The notes beneath the pieces are model-generated. The model was not told where the DNA came from and did no database searches. It saw only the letters and a list, made by a program, of their open reading frames with translations. From a virus, in the IMG/VR virus record IMGVR_UViG_3300010316_000005, positions 62,001-126,000 of that record: 64,000 nucleotides of DNA, one strand, 5' to 3'. This document shows, one piece after another, positions 31,878 through 39,637 of the stretch (position 1 is the first letter of the stretch; each line of letters begins with the position of its first letter). Made by a program: the position numbers and the translations under genes.

Positions 31878-32791
31878 TTAATTCCTATTTTCATGTATCT
31901 AGTATATTTATCAAGCGGTAGTTCGCCTAGATATAAACATTCACTCATAGTAACTTGTTTATCAAATTGTTCTTTACTACTAACACAGTTTACGTGTTCT
32001 TCAACTTCGTAATAGTTGTTTGATTGAAGAACAACCGTTGTACCTGTTGGTATTTTATTATACCATTCATCAAAGTTTTCGATGTGTTCGCAACTGGTGT
32101 TAATAACAGTATCTGGACAATCTGTTACAGGATAACTCATCCTATTGTTAGTCTTACTCCATTCTTGCCAAGTATGTCTACTATAATCAATATTCATAAT
32201 GTCTTCTGTAATACTCTTAAATTTCCAATCATCAATGAACCAGGGTTTATTAAATATTTCTGCAATCTTCGCGCACGACGGATCGATGTCAAAGCTACGA
32301 ATATTTCCTACTTTTATTCCGGACTCAAAAATCATAGTTGCTAGAGTACCGTACCATCCTGCACACAAAAACACTGTGCCGAGGTCTAAATTTAACTTTT
32401 TCAACTCACTAACTAACCAAAGCTTACTGTATAACTGGCCACGACTAAAACAGTCGTTATCAAACTCAACCTCATTCACAAATAAGCTCTTAAGAGCAGC
32501 AACAAACTGAGTGTTAGTATAGCTTGTCAACACAGGCCATAATTTCCAAACGTTATCTTCCATTACTAGCTTGCGCAAGTCATCGTCATCAAATAACCTA
32601 AAAATGCTGTGTAAGTTTTGATCCATTACTGCTTTGCGTAAGTCTTCGGCATTGCCCTGTACTGTGCTAGGCATCAGTCTAAAAATACTAGAAAGGTCTT
32701 TGTCTATGTATGCGCGTCTTAGATCAGACAACTTGCTGTTAGTTGGATACAGTAATTCAAATCTATCTAAGATTTCATAAGTCTCTAGCAT
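31874..32791 (-). CDS. SAM-dependent methyltransferase-like protein
   Basis: This 305-residue protein has an N-terminal helical repeat region (DLRRAYIDKDLSSIFRLM; DLRKAVMDQNLHSIFRLF; DLRKLVMEDNVWKLWPVL, about residues 23-90), each repeat about 35 residues. A class I methyltransferase-like core follows: LGTVFLCAGWYGTLATMIFESG (glycine loop, residues ~137-158) and NIRSFDIDPSCAKIAEIF (the acidic residue at the end of beta2). TVINTSCEHIENFDEW lies at the motif IV position. The N-terminal repeats may bind a partner. Substrate unknown. Confidence 0.72.
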   Translation of the reverse strand: MLETYEILDRFELLYPTNSKLSDLRRAYIDKDLSSIFRLMPSTVQGNAEDLRKAVMDQNLHSIFRLFDDDDLRKLVMEDNVWKLWPVLTSYTNTQFVAALKSLFVNEVEFDNDCFSRGQLYSKLWLVSELKKLNLDLGTVFLCAGWYGTLATMIFESGIKVGNIRSFDIDPSCAKIAEIFNKPWFIDDWKFKSITEDIMNIDYSRHTWQEWSKTNNRMSYPVTDCPDTVINTSCEHIENFDEWYNKIPTGTTVVLQSNNYYEVEEHVNCVSSKEQFDKQVTMSECLYLGELPLDKYTRYMKIGIK

Positions 32792-33800
32792 TAAATTTTT
32801 CCTTTAACCAAGCAAAGTCGTTTATCTTTACTAATTCAGATGTGTTACCTCTAAATGTTGCCCCAAAATGTGCGCCTTGCTTCGCTCCATCAATCGCATA
32901 CTTTCCGAATTGTCCTCGATTTACAGTACACCAAGTACGAAGTCTATGATTTGTTTCGTCATCATTTTGCCGGTCGATAACCTTTGAGCTGAGTTTACAA
33001 CACTCTCTAAAGGCGCTGCGCCAAGTACTGTACGGGTCTGTATTAAAAGCTGTGATGTTTGATATTTCATTTACTGCAATAAATTTACTAGAAACGCTAG
33101 TGGTCATATCAGGCTTCGATGTATCCATATTAATAGTCATTAGACGCGGAAACAGCTTGATTCCACCGTACCCATATACCAAACCATTAATAGGGTTCTG
33201 GCTGCGCCAAACGTGAACATGGTCTTGTTGATGAGACGGCACTATATAGTCAAAGTTGAAATCATCAACAATTACTGCGTCAGCATCAATAACCCAGAAC
33301 ATGTTAGTATTGGCCATTTCAGCAGCTTTGATATGAGCTTGATGAATCCCTGTAACGCCGTGTACACGTAACACCTTTGTAAATCTGTCTACTAATGCCT
33401 GATAATTTTCATCAGCGTTAGGCTCATCGTATGATATAAACACCTTGTCATACGGAGGGGTTATTGATGCAGTTATGTCAATTTGTTTTTGATCAACAAA
33501 GTTCTTCTTTTTCCATTCTTCTTCTGTAATAGGATAGGACTTACTTATTAAGCACACGCCGTCGTAAGAAGTGTCATTGTGTAAGAATTGATGAACATAC
33601 TTTTGGTCGTACGTTTCAACTTGGTACGAGAAATCAAAGCTATCTAATATTTCTAGGTCAGGTGGTATTGCCCAAAACATTTTAGTAAATGATTTTCTTT
33701 TTGCTTCCGTAATTGTAGCTGCATGTTTAGCAGCTACAAATCTTTGTTTAATCTGTTCCCAAGACTTATTTTTTTCACCAATAAAAATGATATCATACAT
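32775..33800 (-). CDS. Glycosyltransferase-like protein (GT-A type), paralogue of 43894
   Basis: The protein has 341 residues. YDKVFISYDEPNADENYQALVDRF (about residues 115-138) and ANTNMFWVIDADAVIVDDFNF (DxD at ~172-174), then WRSQNPINGLVYGYGGIKLFPR, are shared with the protein at 43894 (IYLSYDEPNAEKNY; TVDGDNIV; VNQINGLVYGNGGLKCWP). The DxD and the INGLVYG-GG-K motif suggest a nucleotide-sugar-dependent transferase. The first 110 residues are an extra domain not found in the paralogue. Confidence 0.7.
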   Translation of the reverse strand: MYDIIFIGEKNKSWEQIKQRFVAAKHAATITEAKRKSFTKMFWAIPPDLEILDSFDFSYQVETYDQKYVHQFLHNDTSYDGVCLISKSYPITEEEWKKKNFVDQKQIDITASITPPYDKVFISYDEPNADENYQALVDRFTKVLRVHGVTGIHQAHIKAAEMANTNMFWVIDADAVIVDDFNFDYIVPSHQQDHVHVWRSQNPINGLVYGYGGIKLFPRLMTINMDTSKPDMTTSVSSKFIAVNEISNITAFNTDPYSTWRSAFRECCKLSSKVIDRQNDDETNHRLRTWCTVNRGQFGKYAIDGAKQGAHFGATFRGNTSELVKINDFAWLKEKFNARDL

Positions 33801-33820
33801 ACTTTATTATAACACCTATT

Positions 33821-34438
33821 TTATTGTTGTCTAGTATTTCCGTAGTGAATTACTTCGCATTTATCGTTGACGTAGTTTCTCCAAGGATCGATCACTACAC
33901 TGCCGTCGGGGATATTACAGTACAATGTATCAACATCACTTTGTCCAGTATACTTGTAGGTTGTGCTAGCACTATGAGCAAGCAAGAAGATTGCTGGCTT
34001 ATAAGGGCGATAATCGTCGCCCGTTAATGGATCTACGTAAATTGGCCTGTAACCAAGCTTTTCTACATAACTACCAATCAACAAACTATAACTCCCATCT
34101 AGATATTCAACACCTGGTTTGTACGCTTTGCCATGAATAACAATATCGCTCATGCGAGGATTTTGCTGTGCTGCAAAGACCAAACGGTCAGCAATGTTTT
34201 TTGCCTGAATCTCTCTTGCGTTCATTATAGCATCAAATAAATCGTAGCCTAGATCTAATTCACTTGCCATGTATCTTAATGCAATATTATCACGCGGATG
34301 ACAATTGTGAACAACTACTCCGGTATTACTTTGTAGAAAGAATTGATCATCTTTTACTAGATGGCTTGGTTCAACTTCTACATTATAAACAGGACCGTTG
34401 TAGTCGAAAGTTTCTATTTTTTTAATTTTTGTTTTCAT
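33821..34438 (-). CDS. ugd: C-half of fractured UDP-glucose/GDP-mannose dehydrogenase, with C-intein
   Basis: The 205-residue protein begins with a 45-residue C-intein and continues with the 160-residue C-terminal extein of the dehydrogenase started at 37421. The extein begins with C46 in CHPRDNIALRYMASELDLG, the catalytic Cys-x-P-[KR]-D motif, followed by the C-terminal domain (IHGKAYKPGVEYLDGSYS) that closes on NAD and UDP. Trans-splicing with the upstream half would give a 409-residue enzyme (195 + 54 + 160). The start ATG overlaps the stop of the homing endonuclease (ATGA) and has an AGGA box. Confidence 0.9.
   Translation of the reverse strand: MKTKIKKIETFDYNGPVYNVEVEPSHLVKDDQFFLQSNTGVVVHNCHPRDNIALRYMASELDLGYDLFDAIMNAREIQAKNIADRLVFAAQQNPRMSDIVIHGKAYKPGVEYLDGSYSLLIGSYVEKLGYRPIYVDPLTGDDYRPYKPAIFLLAHSASTTYKYTGQSDVDTLYCNIPDGSVVIDPWRNYVNDKCEVIHYGNTRQQ
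34304..34438 (-). other. C-intein of a split intein
   Basis: Residues 1-45 of the C-half. GPVYNVEVEPSHLVKDDQFF (block F) and GVVVHN (block G, ending His-Asn), then Cys+1. This is a standard class 1 C-terminal splice junction. Confidence 0.9.
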
Positions 34439-35244
34439 AATTTAATTCCTAGATTTTTTAAATCACTTTCTAACATTATTTTTAATTTTAAGTCTGGATG
34501 TTGTTCGTTAAGTAACTCAAATTTTCTTTTTTGTATTCTATACCAATGACTTGCTTTTGGATCAACGTATGACCCCCATGCGTACACATAGAAATCGGGA
34601 AAATAATGATGAGTTAGCCCGTCGTCACCTATATAAGGAATTTTACCTTTATGACATTCAAAGGATAAATTGTTATCGTCTAAATATTCTATAAACTTTA
34701 ATTCGTATCTTCCTTGTACTTTATATGTAGCACCGTTACTATGTTTATATTCGTGCCAGTGCGCTTGTCCAGAGGTATTAGCATTATCATAACATCCTCG
34801 CTCCCATGCATCAAGTGATCCTCGTTTAAACTTAGCACGAAATTCCGGGTCTTCCATAAGCTTAGATCTTGTAGCAGAAACCTTAGCTCTTATTTCCAGA
34901 CGTTTCATTCCATTCTTGTCTCCGGCATTTACACCTTTTAGTTTTTTAGATATCTTATCTTTTATTTCAGTGCCGCGAGAAGTGTATGCATTTCTTACCC
35001 CTTGCGATACTTTCTCTCTAATTTCCGGTCTTGCTGCTAATATAGGACGCCAACATTTGTTACAATAATCTTTATCAAAATATTCATTTTTTTTCATTTT
35101 ACAATAATGACCTTTTAATCTGTTGTGCAAGTTCCCGCAAGAATCACATAACAGTTCAATATATTGAAGATTAACTTCTCGATATCCTGTTTTATTTTGC
35201 TTAGATTTTTCTTTTTTTCTTATAATGTATTCATTTACAATCAT
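34435..35244 (-). CDS. Free-standing VSR-like homing endonuclease in the fracture of ugd
   Basis: The protein has 269 residues. Two zinc-finger-like Cys pairs near the N-terminus (CDSCG at ~33-37, CNKCW at ~61-65) are followed by basic NUMOD-like DNA-binding repeats (EIRAKVSATRSKLMEDPEFRAKF). A C-terminal nuclease domain has YELKFIEYLDDNNLSFE, then HHYFPDFYVYAWGSYVDPKAS (PD/D-x-K-like pattern) of the VSR/EDxHD fold described for endonucleases in fractured phage genes (Dassa et al. 2009; I-Bth0305I type). It lies in the break of the host gene and is coupled to the C-half by ATGA. Confidence 0.85.
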   Translation of the reverse strand: MIVNEYIIRKKEKSKQNKTGYREVNLQYIELLCDSCGNLHNRLKGHYCKMKKNEYFDKDYCNKCWRPILAARPEIREKVSQGVRNAYTSRGTEIKDKISKKLKGVNAGDKNGMKRLEIRAKVSATRSKLMEDPEFRAKFKRGSLDAWERGCYDNANTSGQAHWHEYKHSNGATYKVQGRYELKFIEYLDDNNLSFECHKGKIPYIGDDGLTHHYFPDFYVYAWGSYVDPKASHWYRIQKRKFELLNEQHPDLKLKIMLESDLKNLGIKL

Positions 35245-35248
35245 AATA

Positions 35249-35257
35249 TTATTTATC
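35249..35257 (-). promoter_or_regulatory. T4-type late box directly before the VSR-like gene
   Basis: GATAAATAA on the minus strand, only 4 nt from the ATG at 35244. If used, the transcript would start near or inside the start codon, so it may be leaderless or feed a later start. Confidence 0.35.
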
Positions 35258-35288
35258 TAAGCAGAATAAAACGAGCATGACAAGCGGT

Positions 35289-35609
35289 TCAGTCATCCAA
35301 TACATACAATTTGTCAGTTTTTAATACATTGTCTGCTCTTACTACAATTCTCAAATTATTGCGCCAAACTGGAATTAAGTGGTCAGCAGTTGTTATTAAC
35401 TCTGCGTCATCTATTATAAACTTATACATTTTTCCTGTATAATGCCTAGACGTTACTTGATCTATTTTTTTATAATCAATTTTAGAACAAGCATAGTTGG
35501 CTGATTTAATAATTCGAGTTTGATCAGTATCATTTATATAACAATCATACAACTCGGCAATACAAATTTCTTTATCGTCTACATTCACAAGAAAATCACC
35601 TAACACACA
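35289..35609 (-). other. N-intein of the split intein (residues 605-710)
   Basis: Starts with C605 in CVLGDFLVNVDDKEI (block A) and contains TTADHLIPVW (block B, T-x-x-H). It stops at codon 710 after 106 residues without an endonuclease domain. It pairs with the 45-residue C-intein at 34304. Confidence 0.88.
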
Positions 35610-37421
35610 GCCGCCTCCGTCGCCCATGCCTGCCTTCATGTACTGTGGGCCCATAATTCGCATCGTAGACTGCGCTAGAGCGTCTGTAACAACGTCTACG
35701 TTAATGTTGCCCTGTTGCTCTGCTACGTCCTGCACCATGTTTACAAGACCGATTTTGGCACTGATGAATGTGTTTCCTTGCCACGTACATTTGCCGTTTC
35801 TCCGTGTAAGAAAAATATGATTCTTTGGAAGCATAGCACAGTATACTTTTCCGGTATAATCAACTGAATTAAATTTGAGGCCGACACTAGAAGAACTTTG
35901 ATATAATGATGTTTTATTAACTAACTCGTATATTAAATGACAATCTTTATTTGATAATTCAGTCCTTGTAGTTCTATATGACGGGGATCTGCCAACTTTA
36001 ATAATTAGTTCACCGAGATCTGCTGCCATTTGATCTGAACTAGAAGCATAATATTTATAACGTTGGTCGTCTGGTGATTTTGTACCATTAAAATGTGTAG
36101 TATGTAGAGCAGCGCCATCAGCAAGGTTATATGTATCTAGAAATAAACGAATCATGTCTTTTCCTAAATCTTTAATAATGCCAGGAATAAATTTATCAAA
36201 CGATTTTCCAAATTGGCTCAAGTATGTTGACAATTCGGGCCATAACACTGATATGCCTGTTCTTCCTGTTAATAGTCGGTATCTATCTTTTTCAGGATGA
36301 TTATTATATATATTAGAGAACACTTCATTAATCATTTCGTATTTGTCGGGATTCACATCCGAGCATTGCGAAATAATAATTCTTCCTGATTGATTACAAA
36401 TACATCCTTCTGATAAAAACCAAGCCATAAATTGTACATAATCTTCAGTTGCAAATGTCATTTCATTTACTGTAACCGTCTTTGGTGAATTGTTGTGCCA
36501 TTCAGTTGATCGTTGAAACACAAATCCTTTGCGCTTGATCACATCATGCGCTGGTTCTAACTTCCAATTATATCCATAATTTTTTCCAGGCAATTTGTTT
36601 TTTGTTGACATGCTACCAACAAACATATTATGCCCAGAAGTAACTAATACATCATCTTTGCTACTGTGAAAATGTATCATACTTCCATTGTAATCTCTTG
36701 AAACCCATTTATCAGGTGTTAACCATTCAGGGAGCATAGTAGCAGGATCCAATGACAATACTTGATCGGTATCGATTGCGTCTTTAAATAATTTCCACCC
36801 AGTTGAGGTTAACACCTCGGTATCATCTGAGTAGCAATTATAAAAAACCTTGATACATTCGCACTCGTCCCATGTTCCTACTACATAGCGCGGTTCATTT
36901 TCCATAATAGTTTTGTAAAAATCCACAAGCTGTTTTGCGTCGCCGGTTTCTGATCCGTCATTAGTTCCAATCATTATCATTTCTGGATTGACCATGTCCC
37001 AAGCCACACTTCCCATTGCAATTAGGTACGGATTATACACGAAACGGGTATTAGTTACTAGTGGTTCTAGTTCTCGTCTAACTGTGCCCGGCAGCACTGT
37101 TGAAATAAGGACCAGCAACTGATTTTCATTCATATGCTCGTTGGCTTGCGTCAGCACTTGCTTCACAATATCGTAGTCAAAGTCTTTTGGCGGTAAGTGA
37201 GCAGTAGGCTCTCTTCCGTCATATGACGGATCATGCGGCGTTGGTACTGCAACAAATACAATGTCTCTGCCTGCTATTGCACCTTTAACTGTTGGAAACA
37301 TAGTAACCAACTGGCTCTTGCGACGTTCTGTATCATATCCCGATACTTCATGTCCTTTTTGCGCCATTACTTCGGCACAAGGCATTCCAAGTTTTCCGAC
37401 GCCTATAAATCCTATTCTCAT
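35289..37421 (-). CDS. ugd: N-half of fractured UDP-glucose/GDP-mannose dehydrogenase with two inteins
   Basis: A 710-residue protein. Extein 1 (residues 1-195) is the NAD-binding domain: GFIGVGKLGMPCAE, ISTVLPGTVRREL, VYNPYLIAMGS, and KVFYN just before the junction (K191 and N195). Intein 1 spans 196-550. Extein 2 (551-604) is TFISAKIGLVNMVQDVAEQQ through GMGDGGG. The N-intein of a split intein is 605-710. After both splices the two halves join as GGG-CHPRD, so the catalytic Cys is the +1 residue. The enzyme oxidises UDP-glucose or GDP-mannose to the uronic acid for glycan synthesis. AAGGAG box (37429-37434) before the ATG. Confidence 0.92.
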   Translation of the reverse strand: MRIGFIGVGKLGMPCAEVMAQKGHEVSGYDTERRKSQLVTMFPTVKGAIAGRDIVFVAVPTPHDPSYDGREPTAHLPPKDFDYDIVKQVLTQANEHMNENQLLVLISTVLPGTVRRELEPLVTNTRFVYNPYLIAMGSVAWDMVNPEMIMIGTNDGSETGDAKQLVDFYKTIMENEPRYVVGTWDECECIKVFYNCYSDDTEVLTSTGWKLFKDAIDTDQVLSLDPATMLPEWLTPDKWVSRDYNGSMIHFHSSKDDVLVTSGHNMFVGSMSTKNKLPGKNYGYNWKLEPAHDVIKRKGFVFQRSTEWHNNSPKTVTVNEMTFATEDYVQFMAWFLSEGCICNQSGRIIISQCSDVNPDKYEMINEVFSNIYNNHPEKDRYRLLTGRTGISVLWPELSTYLSQFGKSFDKFIPGIIKDLGKDMIRLFLDTYNLADGAALHTTHFNGTKSPDDQRYKYYASSSDQMAADLGELIIKVGRSPSYRTTRTELSNKDCHLIYELVNKTSLYQSSSSVGLKFNSVDYTGKVYCAMLPKNHIFLTRRNGKCTWQGNTFISAKIGLVNMVQDVAEQQGNINVDVVTDALAQSTMRIMGPQYMKAGMGDGGGCVLGDFLVNVDDKEICIAELYDCYINDTDQTRIIKSANYACSKIDYKKIDQVTSRHYTGKMYKFIIDDAELITTADHLIPVWRNNLRIVVRADNVLKTDKLYVLDD
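35772..36836 (-). other. Cis-splicing intein with LAGLIDADG-like domain (residues 196-550)
   Basis: The 355 residues start CYSDDTEVLTSTGW (block A, Cys1) with block B VLVTSGHNMF (T-x-x-H). The insert has two LAGLIDADG-like helices, FMAWFLSEGCI (~331-341) and MIRLFLDTYNLADGAAL (~423-439). The C-terminus, GKVYCAMLPKNHIFLTRRNG, ends in Trp-Gln-Gly-Asn; the usual penultimate His is Gly. The +1 extein residue is Thr. Confidence 0.88.
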
Positions 37422-37436
37422 AAAGAATCTCCTTCT

Positions 37437-37464
37437 ATCATACTTATCTATGTAGTTAATGCAA
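37437..37464 (-). promoter_or_regulatory. sigma70-like promoter for the minus-strand island
   Basis: TTGCAT (37459-37464), 16-nt spacer, TATGAT (37437-37442), read on the minus strand; 15 nt before the ugd start. It is divergent from the late box at 37469. It may drive the whole chain down to 21445. Confidence 0.55.
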
Positions 37465-37468
37465 GTTT

Positions 37469-37477
37469 AATAAATAT
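37469..37477 (+). promoter_or_regulatory. T4-type late promoter for the DegT-amidinotransferase operon
   Basis: AATAAATAT, 21 nt before the start at 37499. Confidence 0.55.
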
Positions 37478-37498
37478 GACTACGAAGGAATTTTATCA

Positions 37499-38086
37499 AT
37501 GTTTCACAAAATAAAAGAATTTGAAGAGCAGATTGCAGAATTTACCGGAGCGACTTACGCAGTAACTACAGACTGTTGCACTCACGCTATTGAATTGTGC
37601 TTGATACTTGACAAGATCAAGCAGTGCCATTTTAGTGCATACACATATCTGAGCGTAATACAAACTATGCACAAACTAGGAATTGAGTACACACTGATTG
37701 AAGAACCGTGGAAAGGTGAATATCAGTATTACCAAACACGTATTTGGGATAGCGCAAGGCGTTTAGAGCCGAATATGTATAGACATGGACAATTACAGTG
37801 TTTAAGCTTTGGTTTTGGAAAACCGGTTGACATTGGTAGAGGTGGTGCTATACTTTGTGATAACTATGATGATTATAAATTGCTGTCAATGATGAAATAC
37901 GATGGCAGAGATTTAGATATCAGTCCTTGGATTGATCAAACTTATTTTGTCCAAGGTTATCACTATAAACTAAATCCCGAGGAATGTATACGAGGTATGG
38001 AAGCACTAAAACAATACAAGCTAACCGGAGAGTATACTCCTAAAGAAGTATCATACCCAGACTGCCGGAGTGTAAAGATACAATGA
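37499..38086 (+). CDS. Short DegT/DnrJ/EryC1-type aminotransferase
   Basis: The 195 residues compare with about 370 in full-length sugar aminotransferases. The N-terminus EFEEQIAEFTGATYAVTTDCCTHAIEL matches the start of DegT (GxxxAV-x-[VST]-[SD]-[CS]-T-x-AL). IWDSARRL stands for the PLP-binding Asp, and SFGFGKPVDIGRGGAIL holds the likely Schiff-base lysine with the GGAI motif. YFVQGYHYKLNPEECIRGMEAL matches the GyNyRMte/d-aA region. The C-terminal small domain is absent. It may be a minimal enzyme or one that needs a partner. ATGA-coupled to the SGNH gene. Confidence 0.78.
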   Translation: MFHKIKEFEEQIAEFTGATYAVTTDCCTHAIELCLILDKIKQCHFSAYTYLSVIQTMHKLGIEYTLIEEPWKGEYQYYQTRIWDSARRLEPNMYRHGQLQCLSFGFGKPVDIGRGGAILCDNYDDYKLLSMMKYDGRDLDISPWIDQTYFVQGYHYKLNPEECIRGMEALKQYKLTGEYTPKEVSYPDCRSVKIQ

Positions 38087-38742
38087 AGATACTTTGCTTA
38101 GGAGATAGTTGGACCAAAGGTTACGGAGTTATGCGTGACTGGACAAGATATTTACCTTTTGACGTTAAGAATGGCGCAGGAGACGGTGCAGGCTATGTAG
38201 AAATACTTAAACAATTCAAAAGATCTTATAACGATAGCTACGACTTAGTGATTGTAGGCTGGAGTGGTGCAACTCGTGACGACTATCTTGAATTTAGTAT
38301 AACTACTGACGAATCTATTGAACACTTTAAAGATAAAAGCTTAGACGATATACTCAATCGGTGGCACGAACACATTGATGAAATTGTGAATACTGCTAAA
38401 TGTCCAGTTATTCACTTTTCTGTATTTGGCGACGTGCCCGGAAAGCATTATGATAACTTTCTTGAGACTAGCTTTTTAGAATATCTAGCAAATCAAGACG
38501 GCATATATTTTAAGTACAACATTCCCTTATTTGAATTTGATTGGCTTAACGAAAACAATTTCAAAGTTACTGGCCCGTTTGGTAAAAAATATTTTCCAAA
38601 GAATTGGAAACGTGCTTGTGTAGAACGAGAAGCTGTGCGAGACCAAGGGTCATTCTTATACTGCGGACATCCTAATCAGCGCGGACACAAGCTATGGGCA
38701 AAATTTATGGAGATGGAAATTGACTGTTTATTCGCAAAATGA
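38083..38742 (+). CDS. SGNH/GDSL-type hydrolase
   Basis: A 219-residue protein. Block I is MKILCLGDSWTKGYG (GDS with catalytic Ser at residue 9), then GAGDGAGYVEIL as block II-like glycine. IVGWSGATRDDYLEF supplies the third block, and CGHPNQRGHKLWAKFM (about residues 193-208) is block V with the catalytic His (HPNxxGH; Asp replaced or upstream). These esterases remove or add acyl groups on sugars or lipids. It is followed by the amidinotransferase with a 23-nt overlap. Confidence 0.82.
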   Translation: MKILCLGDSWTKGYGVMRDWTRYLPFDVKNGAGDGAGYVEILKQFKRSYNDSYDLVIVGWSGATRDDYLEFSITTDESIEHFKDKSLDDILNRWHEHIDEIVNTAKCPVIHFSVFGDVPGKHYDNFLETSFLEYLANQDGIYFKYNIPLFEFDWLNENNFKVTGPFGKKYFPKNWKRACVEREAVRDQGSFLYCGHPNQRGHKLWAKFMEMEIDCLFAK

Positions 38743-39637
38743 GTGGAGCCAACTAAAACGAATCGTAGTAGGTTCCGCAGTAAACGCACACTGGCCTGCC
38801 GAGTGTCCTGTGTACCGAGCGCAAGAAAAAACCACCAAGTGGACAGAGACTCCTGTACCCAGTGGCCCAGTTAATCCGTTTGTTATAGATCAGGCCAACG
38901 AAGACTTAAACAACTTTTGTAACAAACTACTCGACGCAGGTGTTACTGTATTGCGACCTACAATAATGGACTTTGCTAGCTTCGATGGTATGTACAATTA
39001 TTGCCCAAGAGATCGTGTACTCATTGTAGGCGATAAGATTATCAATGCTCCGATGTTGTATCCGACTCGTACTAGAGAAATCGAAGCACTTGAACATATG
39101 TTTGATACCGATATAATAACGTGCGACGATGAAGACGCTACGTTTGACGCAGCTAACGTATGTCGCCTAGGAAATGATTTACTGTACCTAGTTAGTGAGA
39201 GTGGCAACCTGGCAGGTGCACGGTGGTTACAGCGCGTCTTAGGCACCGACTACCGCGTACACATCCTCGACAACATCTATGCAGGAGTACACATCGACAG
39301 TACTATCACACCTGTACAAGAGGGACTAGTTGTGCTCAACGGTGACAGAATAAACGACGGCAATCTGCCTGAGGTATTTAAAACGTGGGATAAGATTTAT
39401 GTCACCGGCGATGACATTGCTGCACAGTCATTTATTGAATATCCTTACGCAAGTAAATACATTGCGCTAAACTTTTTAACTGTTAATCCAAATCTTGTAA
39501 TGTGCGATCCGTATCAAGAATTTTTAATACACGAACTATCAAAGCGCAACGTAGAAGCAGTAGGTGTACCGCTAAGGCAAAGCAGAACATTAGGCGGCGG
39601 ACATCATTGCGTTACACTAGACTTGGAGAGAGAATAA
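38720..39637 (+). CDS. Amidinotransferase, inosamine-phosphate (StrB-like) type
   Basis: A 305-residue member of the arginine:glycine/inosamine amidinotransferase family, which moves the amidino group of arginine to an amine. TFDAANVCRLGNDLLYLVSESGNLAG (about 141-166) has the catalytic Asp region and the FDAAN form found in StrB-like enzymes. GVHIDSTITPV holds H191, and LGGGHHCVTLDL holds C297, the nucleophile. The N-terminus (QNEWSQLKRIVVGSA) also fits. The acceptor may be an amino-sugar made by the DegT-like protein; that is inference. Confidence 0.88.
   Translation: MTVYSQNEWSQLKRIVVGSAVNAHWPAECPVYRAQEKTTKWTETPVPSGPVNPFVIDQANEDLNNFCNKLLDAGVTVLRPTIMDFASFDGMYNYCPRDRVLIVGDKIINAPMLYPTRTREIEALEHMFDTDIITCDDEDATFDAANVCRLGNDLLYLVSESGNLAGARWLQRVLGTDYRVHILDNIYAGVHIDSTITPVQEGLVVLNGDRINDGNLPEVFKTWDKIYVTGDDIAAQSFIEYPYASKYIALNFLTVNPNLVMCDPYQEFLIHELSKRNVEAVGVPLRQSRTLGGGHHCVTLDLERE

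Noticed and set aside
39502-39636. Longer N-terminus for the oxygenase at 39637
   Set aside because: It lies inside the amidinotransferase gene, has a basic low-complexity composition, and the TAATG start at 39637 matches the start of its relatives.
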